This document shows positions 18,281 through 28,152 of a stretch of 64,000 bases of DNA, in pieces. The DNA is from an uncultured Gammaproteobacteria bacterium (GTDB taxonomy: Bacteria; Pseudomonadota; Gammaproteobacteria; Eutrophobiales; Eutrophobiaceae), in NCBI GenBank assembly GCA_943788815.1, contig CALSRS010000001.1, positions 1,673,501-1,737,500 of the forward strand. The letters run 5' to 3'. Both the position numbers and the translations under genes were made by a program. The stretch's first letter is position 1. Each line of letters opens with the position of its first letter. A model generated the notes under the pieces. That model ran no database searches. It saw nothing but the letters and a program-made list of their open reading frames with translations, and was not told the origin of the DNA.

Positions 18281-20833
18281 TCAGAACGGCACTGTTAGGT
18301 CAGGGTTTATTGACTTTATAAGATTCCTAAATTGCCCCTGGATTTTCTCCAATGCCTCCTGGCTATCTGCTTCAAACCTGGCAACCAGGCACGGTGTTGT
18401 GTTTGATGGTCGGATTAATCCCCACCCATCAGCAAACTCGACTCTGAAACCATCTATAGAAATTATTTCTGCTTCCTCAAAGGAAATCCTGGTCTCAAGA
18501 TCTGACATGAATTTTTCATGTTCAGCTTCTGGCAGATCTATCTTCAATTCTGGTGTCGCTATTCCTGATGGAAATTCAGCAAAAAATTCGGCGGGATCTG
18601 CCTTAGCGTTGGTCAGAATCTCAAGCATTCTTGCGCCAGAGTATAGGGCATCATCAAAGCCATACCACCTCTCACCAAAAAAGATATGCCCACTCATCTC
18701 ACCAGCCAGAGGAGATCCAGTTTCTTTCATTTTGCTCTTAATGAGAGAATGTCCAGTTTTCCACATAAGTGGCTTTCCGCCATTGGACTCAATAACTGTC
18801 TTAAGATGTTTACTACATTTAACATCAAAAATGATTTCGGCGCCCTGGTTTCTAGACAGGACATCTCGAGCGAATACCATCATCTGTCTGTCAGGCCATA
18901 AAATATCGCCATTTGCATCCACCACGCCCAATCGGTCACCGTCACCATCAAATGCAAAACCAAGATCTGCGCCAGTCTCCTTTACCTTATCGATTAAATC
19001 TTTAAGGTTTTCCGGCTGGCTTGGATCTGGATGATGATTTGGAAAGTTTCCATCGGGTTCACAATACAATTCGACCACATCATGGCCCATTGCCTTGTAT
19101 AACTGAGATGCAGCCACGCTTGCTGCGCCATTGCCACAATCTACTACCAGTTTAAAAGAATTCCCAAAAGCGACGGGGATGTCTTCTCCAATCCTGCGAA
19201 GATACTCTGCCAGAATTTCTTCTGATTTAACATTACCATTACCTGAACTGAAATTACTCGCCGAAATACGATCTTTAAGCGCAATAATTTTTTCTTCTGA
19301 TAATGTATTTCCTCCCAACACTATTTTCAAACCATTGTATTCCGGGCCGTTGTGACTACCTGTCACCATCACACCATTACCTGTATTAAAGTGATGTGTG
19401 GCAAAATATAGAACGGGAGTTGGCACTATGCCAACATCGATAACATCTCTACCAGTTGACGTTAACCCCTCTATTAAGTTTTTTGCTAATTCTGGACTGG
19501 AATGTCTTCCATCCCGGCCAACGATAATGGTTTTCTCTTCCATGTCATTAGCCTGAGAGCCTATCGCCATGCCAATTTTTCTAACAACATCCGCTGTTAA
19601 TTCATTTTTCACTTTACCCCTGATATCATATTTTCTAAAAATGACTTTTGGAATATCCTCCGGCGAAGAAGAGGTGGGCGTAGACTCTTCTTTTTGCTCC
19701 TCTGGCATCTCATCCCTGGGTTGCGTAATATCAAAAAAATCTGAATCGTCCGCCTGATCTTCAATCGAGTCCAAACTAGCAATACTGGTAATATCATCCC
19801 CCTCAAGGGCCTCAGATATTTCCGCTTTTACATCTGTTGACTGAATAATGCCTGGAAAATGCTTGATTAATTTTTCCATTCCTGGATGTGTACCTTCCAT
19901 AATTGCCTTGATCGCACCCTGGTAGTTGGTTTCATTGCTGTTGTTGCCAGAAGATGTAACTGGTTTATTTCTTTTTAGATAATATAGAGCCCCAATTGCA
20001 CATACTACGAGCAAACCCACTATTAAGAATATTAATGGCGTCATAGCTGCGCTCGCAGATACAATCTGATTACCGCCTGATGAAGAAGGCCAGTATGAAA
20101 TTGTCCATCGTGTCCCTGCAATAGAAACTGAACCTGGTGTTCCCGTTTGTAATTGTCTATCTCCAGCGCTTCCTAAAACCAGAGTAGCCCTCGTTGATGA
20201 CTGTTGAATTTCAAGATATCCACCTTCTAGATTGAGACTATCCAATGCTTGCTGAAATATTGAGACGGAGAGACTTAAATGCACAATGCCAATTAATTGG
20301 CCTCCCTGATCCTTAACCCTCTCGACAAGTACGATGTGCTGATTATCAGCTCCAAATAATAATGCCTCAGCAGCAACCGGACCGGTAGACCGCTCAACTG
20401 TATTCAACATGGCAATGGAACCAAAGCTCAATGGAGGATTGCTGACGGTATCCGCTTGATACTGCCCCGGCCTTAACAGCCTTACTTTCAGGGCAGATGC
20501 AAATTGAGCTGATACAGTATTAGCCTCCTGTATCAGCTGCTCATCCGTGCCGGACTGAAAAAGTGATTTAGTTGAATTATTATTCGCATACTCTGTTAAC
20601 TGATTACTAAATGCACCAAAATAATTTGCAAGCTCATTAGCATACGATCTTGCTTGCTCATTCAATTCCTTGATATCTGTGTTTACCTCAACACCAGTAG
20701 AATCATTACTTGATGAATAATTTATTACGAACAACAAAATGCCTGACATTACCACCAGGCATGCAAGCCCAATAACGGCATTACGCTTCATCCGCCTGCT
20801 AATCTTTTTATTTGATACTGGTCCACCAACCAT
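18281..20833 (-). CDS. algC: phosphomannomutase/phosphoglucomutase with membrane-anchored N-terminal domain
   Basis: 850 residues. The C-terminal about 455 residues form a complete phosphohexomutase: phosphoserine loop TGSHNGPEYNGLK, metal loop DGDGDRLGVVD, sugar loop GEMSGHIFF and phosphate loop RPSNTTP. The N-terminal about 390 residues are separate: membrane helix about 17-36, an extracytoplasmic domain of about 230 residues, a second helix about 270-292, then an acidic linker. This two-part form is known from pseudomonads, where AlgC supplies sugars for LPS and exopolysaccharide. The outer domain resembles a sensor architecture, but its ligand is unknown. It abuts dut with a 2-base gap. 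Confidence 0.9.
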   Translation of the reverse strand: MVGGPVSNKKISRRMKRNAVIGLACLVVMSGILLFVINYSSSNDSTGVEVNTDIKELNEQARSYANELANYFGAFSNQLTEYANNNSTKSLFQSGTDEQLIQEANTVSAQFASALKVRLLRPGQYQADTVSNPPLSFGSIAMLNTVERSTGPVAAEALLFGADNQHIVLVERVKDQGGQLIGIVHLSLSVSIFQQALDSLNLEGGYLEIQQSSTRATLVLGSAGDRQLQTGTPGSVSIAGTRWTISYWPSSSGGNQIVSASAAMTPLIFLIVGLLVVCAIGALYYLKRNKPVTSSGNNSNETNYQGAIKAIMEGTHPGMEKLIKHFPGIIQSTDVKAEISEALEGDDITSIASLDSIEDQADDSDFFDITQPRDEMPEEQKEESTPTSSSPEDIPKVIFRKYDIRGKVKNELTADVVRKIGMAIGSQANDMEEKTIIVGRDGRHSSPELAKNLIEGLTSTGRDVIDVGIVPTPVLYFATHHFNTGNGVMVTGSHNGPEYNGLKIVLGGNTLSEEKIIALKDRISASNFSSGNGNVKSEEILAEYLRRIGEDIPVAFGNSFKLVVDCGNGAASVAASQLYKAMGHDVVELYCEPDGNFPNHHPDPSQPENLKDLIDKVKETGADLGFAFDGDGDRLGVVDANGDILWPDRQMMVFARDVLSRNQGAEIIFDVKCSKHLKTVIESNGGKPLMWKTGHSLIKSKMKETGSPLAGEMSGHIFFGERWYGFDDALYSGARMLEILTNAKADPAEFFAEFPSGIATPELKIDLPEAEHEKFMSDLETRISFEEAEIISIDGFRVEFADGWGLIRPSNTTPCLVARFEADSQEALEKIQGQFRNLIKSINPDLTVPF

Positions 20834-20835
20834 TG

Positions 20836-21309
20836 CTAGGGTTCCTTGCTTAATATATTAACACCAGTGTGCCCAAATCCCCCGGCACCCCTTTTTGTCT
20901 CATCAAATCTATCTACCACATCCAACTTAGCTTGTATGACAGGCACAAATATCATTTGCGCTATTCTTTCTCCAGGAGAAATTGTTACCGGTTCCTTTCC
21001 CCGGTTCCATACTGATATAAACACCTGCCCCTGATAATCGGAGTCAATTAAGCCCACCAGATTACCTAATACAATACCTTTTTTATGACCCAGTCCGGAT
21101 CTTGGTAATATTATCGCGGCAATAGATGGGTCAAGAATATGCATGGCAAAGCCCGCCGGCACAAGAACGGAGTCACCTGACGCGATTGTTGTCGTCTCCT
21201 CTAAACAAGCGCAAAGATCCATCCCGGCTGATCCCGGTGTCGCATGAGATGGCATTGGGAATACATCCCCTAATCTACTATCAAGTAATTTAATCTGGAT
21301 GTTTTTCAT
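20836..21309 (-). CDS. dut: dUTP diphosphatase
   Basis: About 157 residues from the ATG at 21309, giving the standard start [17 protein letters not shown] 21312 and TTG 21324 are also in frame. Trimeric dUTPase motifs are [12 protein letters not shown] (motif 1), [11 protein letters not shown] (2), GLIDSDYQG (3), [10 protein letters not shown] (4) and [10 protein letters not shown] (5). It hydrolyses dUTP to keep uracil out of DNA and feed dTMP synthesis. It overlaps the coaBC 3' end by about 20 bases. Confidence 0.95.
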   Translation of the reverse strand: MKNIQIKLLDSRLGDVFPMPSHATPGSAGMDLCACLEETTTIASGDSVLVPAGFAMHILDPSIAAIILPRSGLGHKKGIVLGNLVGLIDSDYQGQVFISVWNRGKEPVTISPGERIAQMIFVPVIQAKLDVVDRFDETKRGAGGFGHTGVNILSKEP

Positions 21310-22495
21310 CATATCGGCTTGCAATGAGCTTAATTAGGTTTCTTGCCAGTTTCTGTTTTGAAGATGTACCTAGATTAAGATGCCCATCATTCCAAAAAAC
21401 TTCGATCGTATTGTACTCAGAATCAAAACCCTTATCTTTCCCTACAGGGTTGGCGGCAATCATATCCATTTTTTTTGCCTTTAATTTGCTTTTCGCATTA
21501 TTTGCCAGATCATCAGTTTCTGCTGCAAAACCCACAGTAAATGGTTTATGCGAACTCTTAGTGACATTAGAAATAATATCTGGATTTTTTTCCAGCTGTA
21601 AGCTTAAGTTATCCTCATATTTTTTAATTTTTTGATCGGCGACATCTACGCACCGATAATCTGCAACTGCTGCTGCAGAAATAAAGATATCAGTATCTTC
21701 AATTTCTCTAAAAACCTCTGACTGCATTTCAAATGCTGTTGTAACCGGCACATAAGTAACACGATCTGGGGGGTTAATTGATACTGGCCCAGCAATAAGC
21801 GTAACCCTGGCATCAGCTTCCAGTGCTGCTTGCGCAACCGCAAACCCCATGCGCCCTGAACTATGGTTGCTTATAAATCTTACCGGATCTATTGATTCCC
21901 TGGTGGGCCCTGCCGTTATTAGTACGTTCGCGCCACTAAGCAATGAACTGCGAAAATGTGCATTGATAGAAGATTTTATTTCATCTGGTTCCAGCATTCT
22001 TCCCGGCCCCGACTCTCCACAGGCCTGATCACCGACGCCCGGACCAATGATGGAAATACCATTGCTCTGAATTGTTTGAATATTTGCCTGAGTTGCGGGG
22101 TTATTCCACATTTGCCGGTTCATAGCAGGTGCAACCAAAATTGGGACATCAGCAGCAAGACAAATTGTAGACAACAGGTCATCTGCCATTCCATGAGCCA
22201 GCTTTGATATAAAATGCGCTGTTGCAGGGGCAACAACAATTAAATCAGCCCATCTCGCAAGAGATATGTGACCCATCCCTGCTTCGCTATCATGGTGTAG
22301 TAGTCTGCTGTGTACAGGTCGTCCTGATAATGCCTGAAACGTTAAAGGCGTGACAAATTGGGTGCCTCCGTGGGTCTGCACCACCTCAACCTCAGCACCA
22401 CTCTCAATGAGGCCACGAATCAGATAAGCGGTCTTGTATGCGGCAATACCTCCGCATACACCCACCAATATTCGTTTATTTATCAATGTGTTCAT
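21290..22495 (-). CDS. coaBC: bifunctional CoaBC (phosphopantothenoylcysteine decarboxylase / PPC synthetase)
   Basis: 401 residues. The N-terminal flavoprotein half (CoaC, about 1-185) has [55 protein letters not shown] and [13 protein letters not shown]. The C-terminal half (CoaB) has [28 protein letters not shown] and AAVADYR. Together they make 4'-phosphopantetheine from phosphopantothenate and cysteine on the CoA pathway. It is the first gene of the run coaBC-dut-algC-argB-slmA and diverges from radC. Confidence 0.96.
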   Translation of the reverse strand: MNTLINKRILVGVCGGIAAYKTAYLIRGLIESGAEVEVVQTHGGTQFVTPLTFQALSGRPVHSRLLHHDSEAGMGHISLARWADLIVVAPATAHFISKLAHGMADDLLSTICLAADVPILVAPAMNRQMWNNPATQANIQTIQSNGISIIGPGVGDQACGESGPGRMLEPDEIKSSINAHFRSSLLSGANVLITAGPTRESIDPVRFISNHSSGRMGFAVAQAALEADARVTLIAGPVSINPPDRVTYVPVTTAFEMQSEVFREIEDTDIFISAAAVADYRCVDVADQKIKKYEDNLSLQLEKNPDIISNVTKSSHKPFTVGFAAETDDLANNAKSKLKAKKMDMIAANPVGKDKGFDSEYNTIEVFWNDGHLNLGTSSKQKLARNLIKLIASRYDEKHPD

Positions 22496-22588
22496 GTGAC
22501 AAGTTTACCCTAAAAATGGGACAAGCCATTATAATAATGGGAAAAAAGTTGTATAGTAAAAGCCATACAGATGAACAAGGAGGTTCAT

Positions 22589-23263
22589 ATGTCCATAATA
22601 GATTGGCCTGAGGATGAGAGGCCCAGAGAAAAATTGCTCGACAAGGGCGCCGCATCACTTTCCAACGCTGAATTACTGGCTATTTTCATTCAATCTGGAA
22701 CCAAGGGAAAAACCGCGGTGGACATAGGCAGAGACCTTTTGTCCCGATTCAAAACACTGCGAGAAATGCTAGAGGCTGATATTGCAAGTGTATGTTTAAC
22801 TCGTGGTATAGGGCCCGCGAAATATGTGCAAATTATAGCCGCCCTTGAATTGGGAAGACGGTATCTTGAAGAAGATGTAAAGAACCAACATCCATTGACA
22901 TCACCCAAAGCCACCCGAGATTTCTTAAAATCCAGGTTATTACCTTACAAGCATGAGGTTTTTTCGTGTTTATTTATGGATAATCGACATAGATTGATCA
23001 TTTACAAGGAACTGTTTACAGGCACGATTGATGGCGCCAGTGTCTACCCAAGAGAAGTCGTTAAAATGGCCCTTAAACACAACGCTGCTGCCGTCATCTT
23101 TGCCCACAACCACCCTTCGGGTGTGGCTGAGCCCAGCCAAAGTGATATTCACATAACTCAGCGATTAAAGGAGGCCTTGTTGCTCATAGATATTCGGGTG
23201 CTAGACCACCTGATTGTTGGCAATCAGGAGATTACTTCATTCGCGGAAAGGGGTCTTTTGTAA
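22589..23263 (+). CDS. radC: RadC family JAB-domain protein
   Basis: 224 residues from ATG 22589, chosen because a perfect AAGGAGG sits 4 bases upstream; an earlier ATG at 22571 has no such site. An N-terminal helix-hairpin-helix part ([33 protein letters not shown]) is followed by a JAB/MPN metalloprotease-like domain with the [15 protein letters not shown] zinc motif. The family was once thought to act in DNA repair, but its real activity is unknown. The place between coaBC and rpmB is conserved in gammaproteobacteria. Confidence 0.93.
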   Translation: MSIIDWPEDERPREKLLDKGAASLSNAELLAIFIQSGTKGKTAVDIGRDLLSRFKTLREMLEADIASVCLTRGIGPAKYVQIIAALELGRRYLEEDVKNQHPLTSPKATRDFLKSRLLPYKHEVFSCLFMDNRHRLIIYKELFTGTIDGASVYPREVVKMALKHNAAAVIFAHNHPSGVAEPSQSDIHITQRLKEALLLIDIRVLDHLIVGNQEITSFAERGLL

Positions 23264-23298
23264 TATTTCAGCTAAAACAAGAATATTGCAGTACAAGC

Positions 23299-23327
23299 TT
23301 GGCGAATATAACGAATTTATGTAGAAT
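23299..23327 (+). promoter_or_regulatory. sigma-70-type promoter for rpmB-rpmG
   Basis: TTGGCG (23299-23304) and TAGAAT (23322-23327) are separated by exactly 17 bases, a good match to the sigma-70 consensus. They lie 32 bases before the rpmB ATG, which leaves a short leader of about 25 bases. Confidence 0.65.
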
Positions 23328-23358
23328 TCGCGCTCTTTCAGAAATCGAGTACAGTTAA

Positions 23359-23595
23359 ATGTCACAAATATGTCAGGTTACGGGAAAACGCCCAATGTCA
23401 GGAAACAATGTTTCCCATGCAAATAACAAGACTAAGCGGAGGTTTTTACCAAACCTGCACTCCCGAAAATTCTGGGTGGAAAGTGAAAACCGCTGGGTAA
23501 AACTTAAAGTCAGCAGCAAGGGGATCCGAATTATTGATAAAAAGGGCATAGAGTCGGTATTAACTGATATCCGTGCCCGCGGAATAAAGGTGTAA
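23359..23595 (+). CDS. rpmB: 50S ribosomal protein L28
   Basis: 78 residues, the same length as E. coli L28. Starts [20 protein letters not shown], then [13 protein letters not shown] and [17 protein letters not shown], all typical. It has a single N-terminal Cys and no zinc-binding Cys set. It is cotranscribed with rpmG, which starts 3 bases later. Confidence 0.98.
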   Translation: MSQICQVTGKRPMSGNNVSHANNKTKRRFLPNLHSRKFWVESENRWVKLKVSSKGIRIIDKKGIESVLTDIRARGIKV

Positions 23596-23598
23596 GAA

Positions 23599-23766
23599 AT
23601 GGCAAAATCAGCAAGAGAAAAAATTAGACTGGTTTCATCTGAAGGAACTGGGCACTTTTACACGACTACTAAAAACAAGCGCAACATGCCTGATAAAATG
23701 GAAATTAAAAAATTTGACCCGGTAGCCAGGAAACATGTGATTTACAAGGAAGCTAAAATCAAATAG
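23599..23766 (+). CDS. rpmG: 50S ribosomal protein L33
   Basis: 55 residues starting [20 protein letters not shown] and ending [10 protein letters not shown], nearly the E. coli L33 sequence and length. It contains no cysteine, so it is the zinc-independent form. The ATG at 23599 lies 3 bases after the rpmB stop, the universal rpmB-rpmG arrangement. No clear terminator is visible in the 52 bases before the convergent desaturase gene. Confidence 0.98.
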   Translation: MAKSAREKIRLVSSEGTGHFYTTTKNKRNMPDKMEIKKFDPVARKHVIYKEAKIK

Positions 23767-23818
23767 GACCCGGCCTTTCCACAACAAGGGACTAAAAATA
23801 ACTATATCCGCAGTTGTC

Positions 23819-24988
23819 TTAATATACTTCCTGCATTCTATATGCTCTGACTGTCTGGGAAAATTCTTCAAGCGCTTTGATTCCAGTTTTTTCCGCGTTA
23901 TTACACCACTCTCTTAAGGAGTCCATCAAGCTTTCCTGGCTGGCGTGTTTATTTTGCCAGATAGATTGAAGTTTTAGACCAAAATCATAAACGGTTTTCA
24001 ATTGCTCATTTTCGCTAAGTAATTTATTCAACCTGGCTTTGGCGGCATCATCTAACAAACTGCCTTGCCTGATTAATAATTTTTTATGAGATCGCGTTAT
24101 CTTCAAATGAGTACTCTTTAATTTTATTTTCTCTTCCCGGTAAACCTGTTTTATAACCGAGGAGGCATAATGAGACATGACGTAAAAGCGATTAGATATA
24201 ATGGCTTTTATTGTTTCTGCATCTATTGAATTTTTCTGATAATCCAATACAGGCGATGGCGCAAGCTTTTTTACTCTCGCAAAACCTGCAAACTGAAGAG
24301 CCCTTATACAACACCAGCCCAAGTCTAGTTCATACCATTTATTTGAAAACTTTGCAGAACTTGCAAAGGCATGATGATTATTATGCAGCTCTTCGCCACC
24401 TATAAAAAAGCCCAGTGGGAAAATGTTGGTTGAAGCATCTTCGGGCTCAAAATTACGATACCCCCACCAATGACCCAGGCCATTAATTACTCCAGCAGCA
24501 AATATAGGAATCCACATCATCTGCACTGCCCAGATTGTCAATCCTAGTGCGCCAAATAAAGAACAATTTATAATCAACATGAACCACACTCCGGCATAGG
24601 AGTATTTTGTATAAAGGTTTCTTTCAACCCAGTCATCTGGTGTGTCATGACCATATTTTTCCAAAGTCTCCAATTTAGAGGATTCATGACGATACAATTC
24701 TGCACCTCGTGTCAGCACACGTTTCAGCCCAAGTATCTGTGGGCTGTGAGGATCTTCCGTGGAGTCAACTTTTGCATGGTGCTTTCGATGCACTGAAACC
24801 CATTCTTTTGTTATTATCCCTGTTGTTAACCAAAGCCAATACCTGAAAAAATGACTCATCAGAGGATGCAATGCTACGGATCTATGTGCCTGCGTGCGAT
24901 GCAGAAATATTGTAACTGATGCTATCGTTATTTGAGTTAAGATAACTATGATACTTATGTATGCCCAAACTGGCAGATCTGTAAACAT
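23819..24988 (-). CDS. membrane fatty-acid (acyl-CoA delta-9 type) desaturase
   Basis: 389 residues. Three His boxes of the diiron membrane desaturases are visible: HRTQAHR (about 30-36), HRKHH (about 67-71) and HNNHH (about 203-207), with four or so membrane helices in between. It introduces a double bond into saturated acyl chains using oxygen and electrons. The last about 130 residues form a soluble charged helical tail ending WCNNAEKTGIKALEEFSQTV, which by eye resembles the end of ISL3-type transposases. This extended form also occurs in pseudomonad DesA-like proteins. No known fatty-acid regulator site was found in the 180-base divergent gap to the ABC genes. Confidence 0.88.
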   Translation of the reverse strand: MFTDLPVWAYISIIVILTQITIASVTIFLHRTQAHRSVALHPLMSHFFRYWLWLTTGIITKEWVSVHRKHHAKVDSTEDPHSPQILGLKRVLTRGAELYRHESSKLETLEKYGHDTPDDWVERNLYTKYSYAGVWFMLIINCSLFGALGLTIWAVQMMWIPIFAAGVINGLGHWWGYRNFEPEDASTNIFPLGFFIGGEELHNNHHAFASSAKFSNKWYELDLGWCCIRALQFAGFARVKKLAPSPVLDYQKNSIDAETIKAIISNRFYVMSHYASSVIKQVYREEKIKLKSTHLKITRSHKKLLIRQGSLLDDAAKARLNKLLSENEQLKTVYDFGLKLQSIWQNKHASQESLMDSLREWCNNAEKTGIKALEEFSQTVRAYRMQEVY

Positions 24989-25168
24989 TTAATGCTCCAA
25001 TTACTATTTAACTTGATTAATTATCCCTATCATAAGCTAACGTTTGATTCATATACAAATGTGTACAACAACAAATATTATCCGCATAGTAGGCTGAAAC
25101 TCTATATCATTAACAAATATTAGTTTGCTTGCTTGAAAGTATTAGAAGAACCTGAATAATAGGCATAA

Positions 25169-25924
25169 ATGTCAGACACAACTATGATGCAGGCAGAAAA
25201 TATTTGTCGCTACTATGGCAAACAACGCGCACTCAACAATATATCCTTTATAGCATCGAAAGGTGAGGTTACCGGATTTTTAGGGCCCAATGGTGCTGGC
25301 AAAAGCACGCTAATGCAAATAGTTTCCGGCGTACTTGCAGCCACTACTGGGACCGTATCAATTTCCGGGTTCAACATCATAAAACAACCTGCATCAGCCA
25401 GATCTGCGCTTGGCTACCTACCTGACAAGCCTCCACTTTATATAGACTGTAATATTGATACCTACCTTCTTTATTGCGCACAGCTTAGAAATGTACCCTC
25501 AGACAAGCAACAAAGTCAGGTTGAAATTGCAAAACAGGTTTGCGGACTGGAAGGCGAAGGGAAGCGGCTTATTCAAAAGCTCTCAAAAGGATATCAGCAA
25601 CGAATTGGGTTGGCCCAGGCCATAATTCATTCCCCAGAGGTTTTAATCCTGGATGAGCCCAGTTCCGGCCTGGATCCTAACCAGATGGTTGAAATGCGAA
25701 AAATGATATTAGAACTTAGAAAAGATCATTGCATTATATTCTCTACTCATATTCTTTCAGAAGCATTCCAGCTGTGTGATCGCATTATAATTATCAATAG
25801 CGGAGAAAAAGTCCTGGAGCAACCAATCAGTTTTTTTAATAACCAAAGCGCATTGGAAGAAATTTATGTAAAAGAGACCAAGACCATGCCACTGAATAAT
25901 ACTGAAATAACTAATGATCTCTAG
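25169..25924 (+). CDS. ABC transporter ATP-binding protein (GldA-like)
   Basis: 251 residues. Walker A FLGPNGAGKSTL (about 36-47), signature LSKGYQQRIGLAQAI (about 137-151), Walker B VLILDEPSSGLDP (about 156-168) and the H-loop IIFSTHILSEA. It is the ATPase of an exporter-type ABC complex like gliding protein GldA and Nos/Nat families. It overlaps the permease gene by 11 bases. The transported substrate cannot be read from sequence. Confidence 0.9.
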   Translation: MSDTTMMQAENICRYYGKQRALNNISFIASKGEVTGFLGPNGAGKSTLMQIVSGVLAATTGTVSISGFNIIKQPASARSALGYLPDKPPLYIDCNIDTYLLYCAQLRNVPSDKQQSQVEIAKQVCGLEGEGKRLIQKLSKGYQQRIGLAQAIIHSPEVLILDEPSSGLDPNQMVEMRKMILELRKDHCIIFSTHILSEAFQLCDRIIIINSGEKVLEQPISFFNNQSALEEIYVKETKTMPLNNTEITNDL

Positions 25925-26660
25925 TGTTCTTAAATTTGAATGCGGAAGGATGTTTTCATCGTCTAGCTCTTGGTTAGTAATTGCTGCAGTTCAGTTCTTA
26001 CTGACATTGATTTTTTATAACTTGTTGTCAAAATATTTGACTGATCCCGCATTATTTGAAGGTCGCGGCATAACAGATGTCGTCATTGCAAGTTATTACA
26101 GAAGTGCAGCACTAATATTTCTACTGATAGCCCCGCTCCTTACAATGAGGCTAATCAGTGAAGAAATTAACAGTGGCTCTATTAAACTATTGTTATCATC
26201 TCCCATCTCTGCTCACCAAATAATTTTAGGGAAATTTTTTGCTGCAACATTTTTTTTGATTTTTCTGTTAACCCTGATTACCCTGGTTCCGCTTAGTCTA
26301 TCTATAGGCACCTCGCTAGACTATGGTCACCTGCTAGCATGTATAATTGGTTCAAGCTTGCTATTATTCAGTCTTTGCTCAGCTGGTTTATTTTTTTCAT
26401 CCTTATTCAGCCACCAATCTGTCAGCGCAATTACATCGTATACAGCTATACTGCTATTGTGGACCGCACACACAGCGGCAAGTTCAGAAGGTTCTAATGT
26501 TGACCGTTTATTTCAATCACTCTCAATGTCAAATCATTTTACAAACTTTACAGAAGGAGTAATAAACTCAGCGTCTGTTTCTTTTTTTATAATTATCACT
26601 TTATTGTTTTTGATCCTGGGAATATGGAAGATCAAAATGATGCGCACCATGGAATGGTAA
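25914..26660 (+). CDS. ABC transporter permease (GldF-like)
   Basis: 248 residues, six predicted membrane helices. The motif LTMRLISEEINSGSIKLLLSSPISAHQIILGKF (about 79-111) is the amphipathic loop seen in GldF/ABC2-type permeases. The gene lies between the ATPase and the GldG-like gene and overlaps both ends (TAATG at the 3' junction), so the three proteins probably form one complex in the inner membrane. Confidence 0.87.
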   Translation: MISSVLKFECGRMFSSSSSWLVIAAVQFLLTLIFYNLLSKYLTDPALFEGRGITDVVIASYYRSAALIFLLIAPLLTMRLISEEINSGSIKLLLSSPISAHQIILGKFFAATFFLIFLLTLITLVPLSLSIGTSLDYGHLLACIIGSSLLLFSLCSAGLFFSSLFSHQSVSAITSYTAILLLWTAHTAASSEGSNVDRLFQSLSMSNHFTNFTEGVINSASVSFFIIITLLFLILGIWKIKMMRTMEW

Positions 26661-28033
26661 TGAAAAGCGCTTATCTACAAAAAAAGAAAAATATTTTTAC
26701 TATTATTCCTGGTTTGCTGCTTCTTCTTTTGATTTCAGTATATCTAATATGGCTATCAACAAAATTTGCCATTATTGAAGACCTCACACATAACAACAGA
26801 CACTCACTATCAACTGTAAGTGTAGACTTGCTAGCCCAAATTGATGGGCCTGTGAAAATTACTGCTTATGCGCGTCAAGATCATGAGCTCAGGAACGCCA
26901 TCAGTCAATTCATAGAAAAATACCAAAATATAAAACCAGATATTTTTTTGGAATTTGTAGACCCTGACACTACTCCAGAAACAATCAGAGAACTGGGAAT
27001 CCGGATAAATGGAGAACTGGTATTTGAATATCAGGGGCGAATGGAACATGTCCGAAGCGCAGACGAAAATACAATCATGAATACCTTTGCAAAATTGTGG
27101 CAAGGTAAACAAAGCTGGGTAGGTTTCTTGTACGGGCATGGAGAAAGAGATTTGCTAGGAAGAGCAAACCATGATCTTGGAGGCTTTGGCATTCAGCTTA
27201 AAAACCGGGGTTATTACGTACAGCCTGTTAACCTCGCAGAAATACCAGACATACCAGACAATACTTCCATTCTGGTAGTAGCAGGGCCACGAATACCATT
27301 ACTTGAGAGTGAAATCAGTTCAATTGTCAATTATCTCGACCGAGGAGGTAATTTTTTATGGCTGCTGGATCCTGGCGAGCAGGACAATCTATCTCAAACC
27401 TTACTCAGATATTTTGAAATTGAATTAGCGAGAGGAACAGTTATAGATACTGCCGGACAATTGATTGGTATAGATGACCCAACAGTAACAATAATAACCA
27501 GTAGCCTGTACACGCCACACCCATTACTGAAAAATTTTAGTTATACAACAATTTATCCGAATGCCTCGGCAATATTACCCGGCGACAGCAAAACATGGAT
27601 ATCGGCTCCACTACTTATGACTGGAAATCAGGCATGGGTGGAAAGCTCTCCGCTGGAAAATGACGTAAAATTTGACCCGGAAAATGACCTGCAAGGCCCA
27701 CTAACAATCGGGCTGGCATTAAGCAGAACAATATCCGCGGCTAAGCCAGAATCACAGCATGATCAAAGGGTCATTATCGTAGGAGATGGCGACTTTCTTT
27801 CTAATACCTATCTTGAAAACTCAGGCAATCTTGATCTTGGTATTCGTATATTTTCGTGGCTTGGCTACCATGAGAATCTCATTGAAATTCCCGTGCGCAC
27901 CTTATCTGATATGAATTTGACTGTATCAACATATGTCATTGGCGCAATAGGCATCTTTTTTCTTGTTATCATGCCCCTGGCTAGTATGACAATTGCAATA
28001 ACTATATGGCGAAATAAACGCCTTAGTCAGTAA
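26660..28033 (+). CDS. GldG-like membrane protein with ABC-type auxiliary domain
   Basis: 457 residues from ATG 26660, which overlaps the permease stop; an upstream in-frame ATG at 26624 lies inside the permease gene. One membrane helix near the N-terminus (about 12-32) and one at the C-terminus (about 425-448) flank a large extracytoplasmic part with VKITAYARQDHELRNAISQF, FLYGHGERDL, SILVVAGPRIPLLESEI and VIIVGDGDFLSN. This is the GldG/uncharacterised ABC auxiliary family. Many such loci also carry a DUF4340 gene, which is missing here. Confidence 0.84.
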   Translation: MKSAYLQKKKNIFTIIPGLLLLLLISVYLIWLSTKFAIIEDLTHNNRHSLSTVSVDLLAQIDGPVKITAYARQDHELRNAISQFIEKYQNIKPDIFLEFVDPDTTPETIRELGIRINGELVFEYQGRMEHVRSADENTIMNTFAKLWQGKQSWVGFLYGHGERDLLGRANHDLGGFGIQLKNRGYYVQPVNLAEIPDIPDNTSILVVAGPRIPLLESEISSIVNYLDRGGNFLWLLDPGEQDNLSQTLLRYFEIELARGTVIDTAGQLIGIDDPTVTIITSSLYTPHPLLKNFSYTTIYPNASAILPGDSKTWISAPLLMTGNQAWVESSPLENDVKFDPENDLQGPLTIGLALSRTISAAKPESQHDQRVIIVGDGDFLSNTYLENSGNLDLGIRIFSWLGYHENLIEIPVRTLSDMNLTVSTYVIGAIGIFFLVIMPLASMTIAITIWRNKRLSQ

Positions 28034-28152
28034 CAAATTATTCTCTTTTATAAAAGTTGTGTTTGCGTCATCTGCTAACAGACAATTTAGTTTCAGGACA
28101 TGCCCCTGGAAAAGCGGATCACAAAAAATTATAGCTAGATAAATAAATACCT

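Noticed and set aside
24989-25168. Fatty-acid regulator (FabR/DesT-type) site at the desaturase gene
   Set aside because: TACAAATGTGTACA looks suggestive but is not a palindrome of the right form; nothing else fits.
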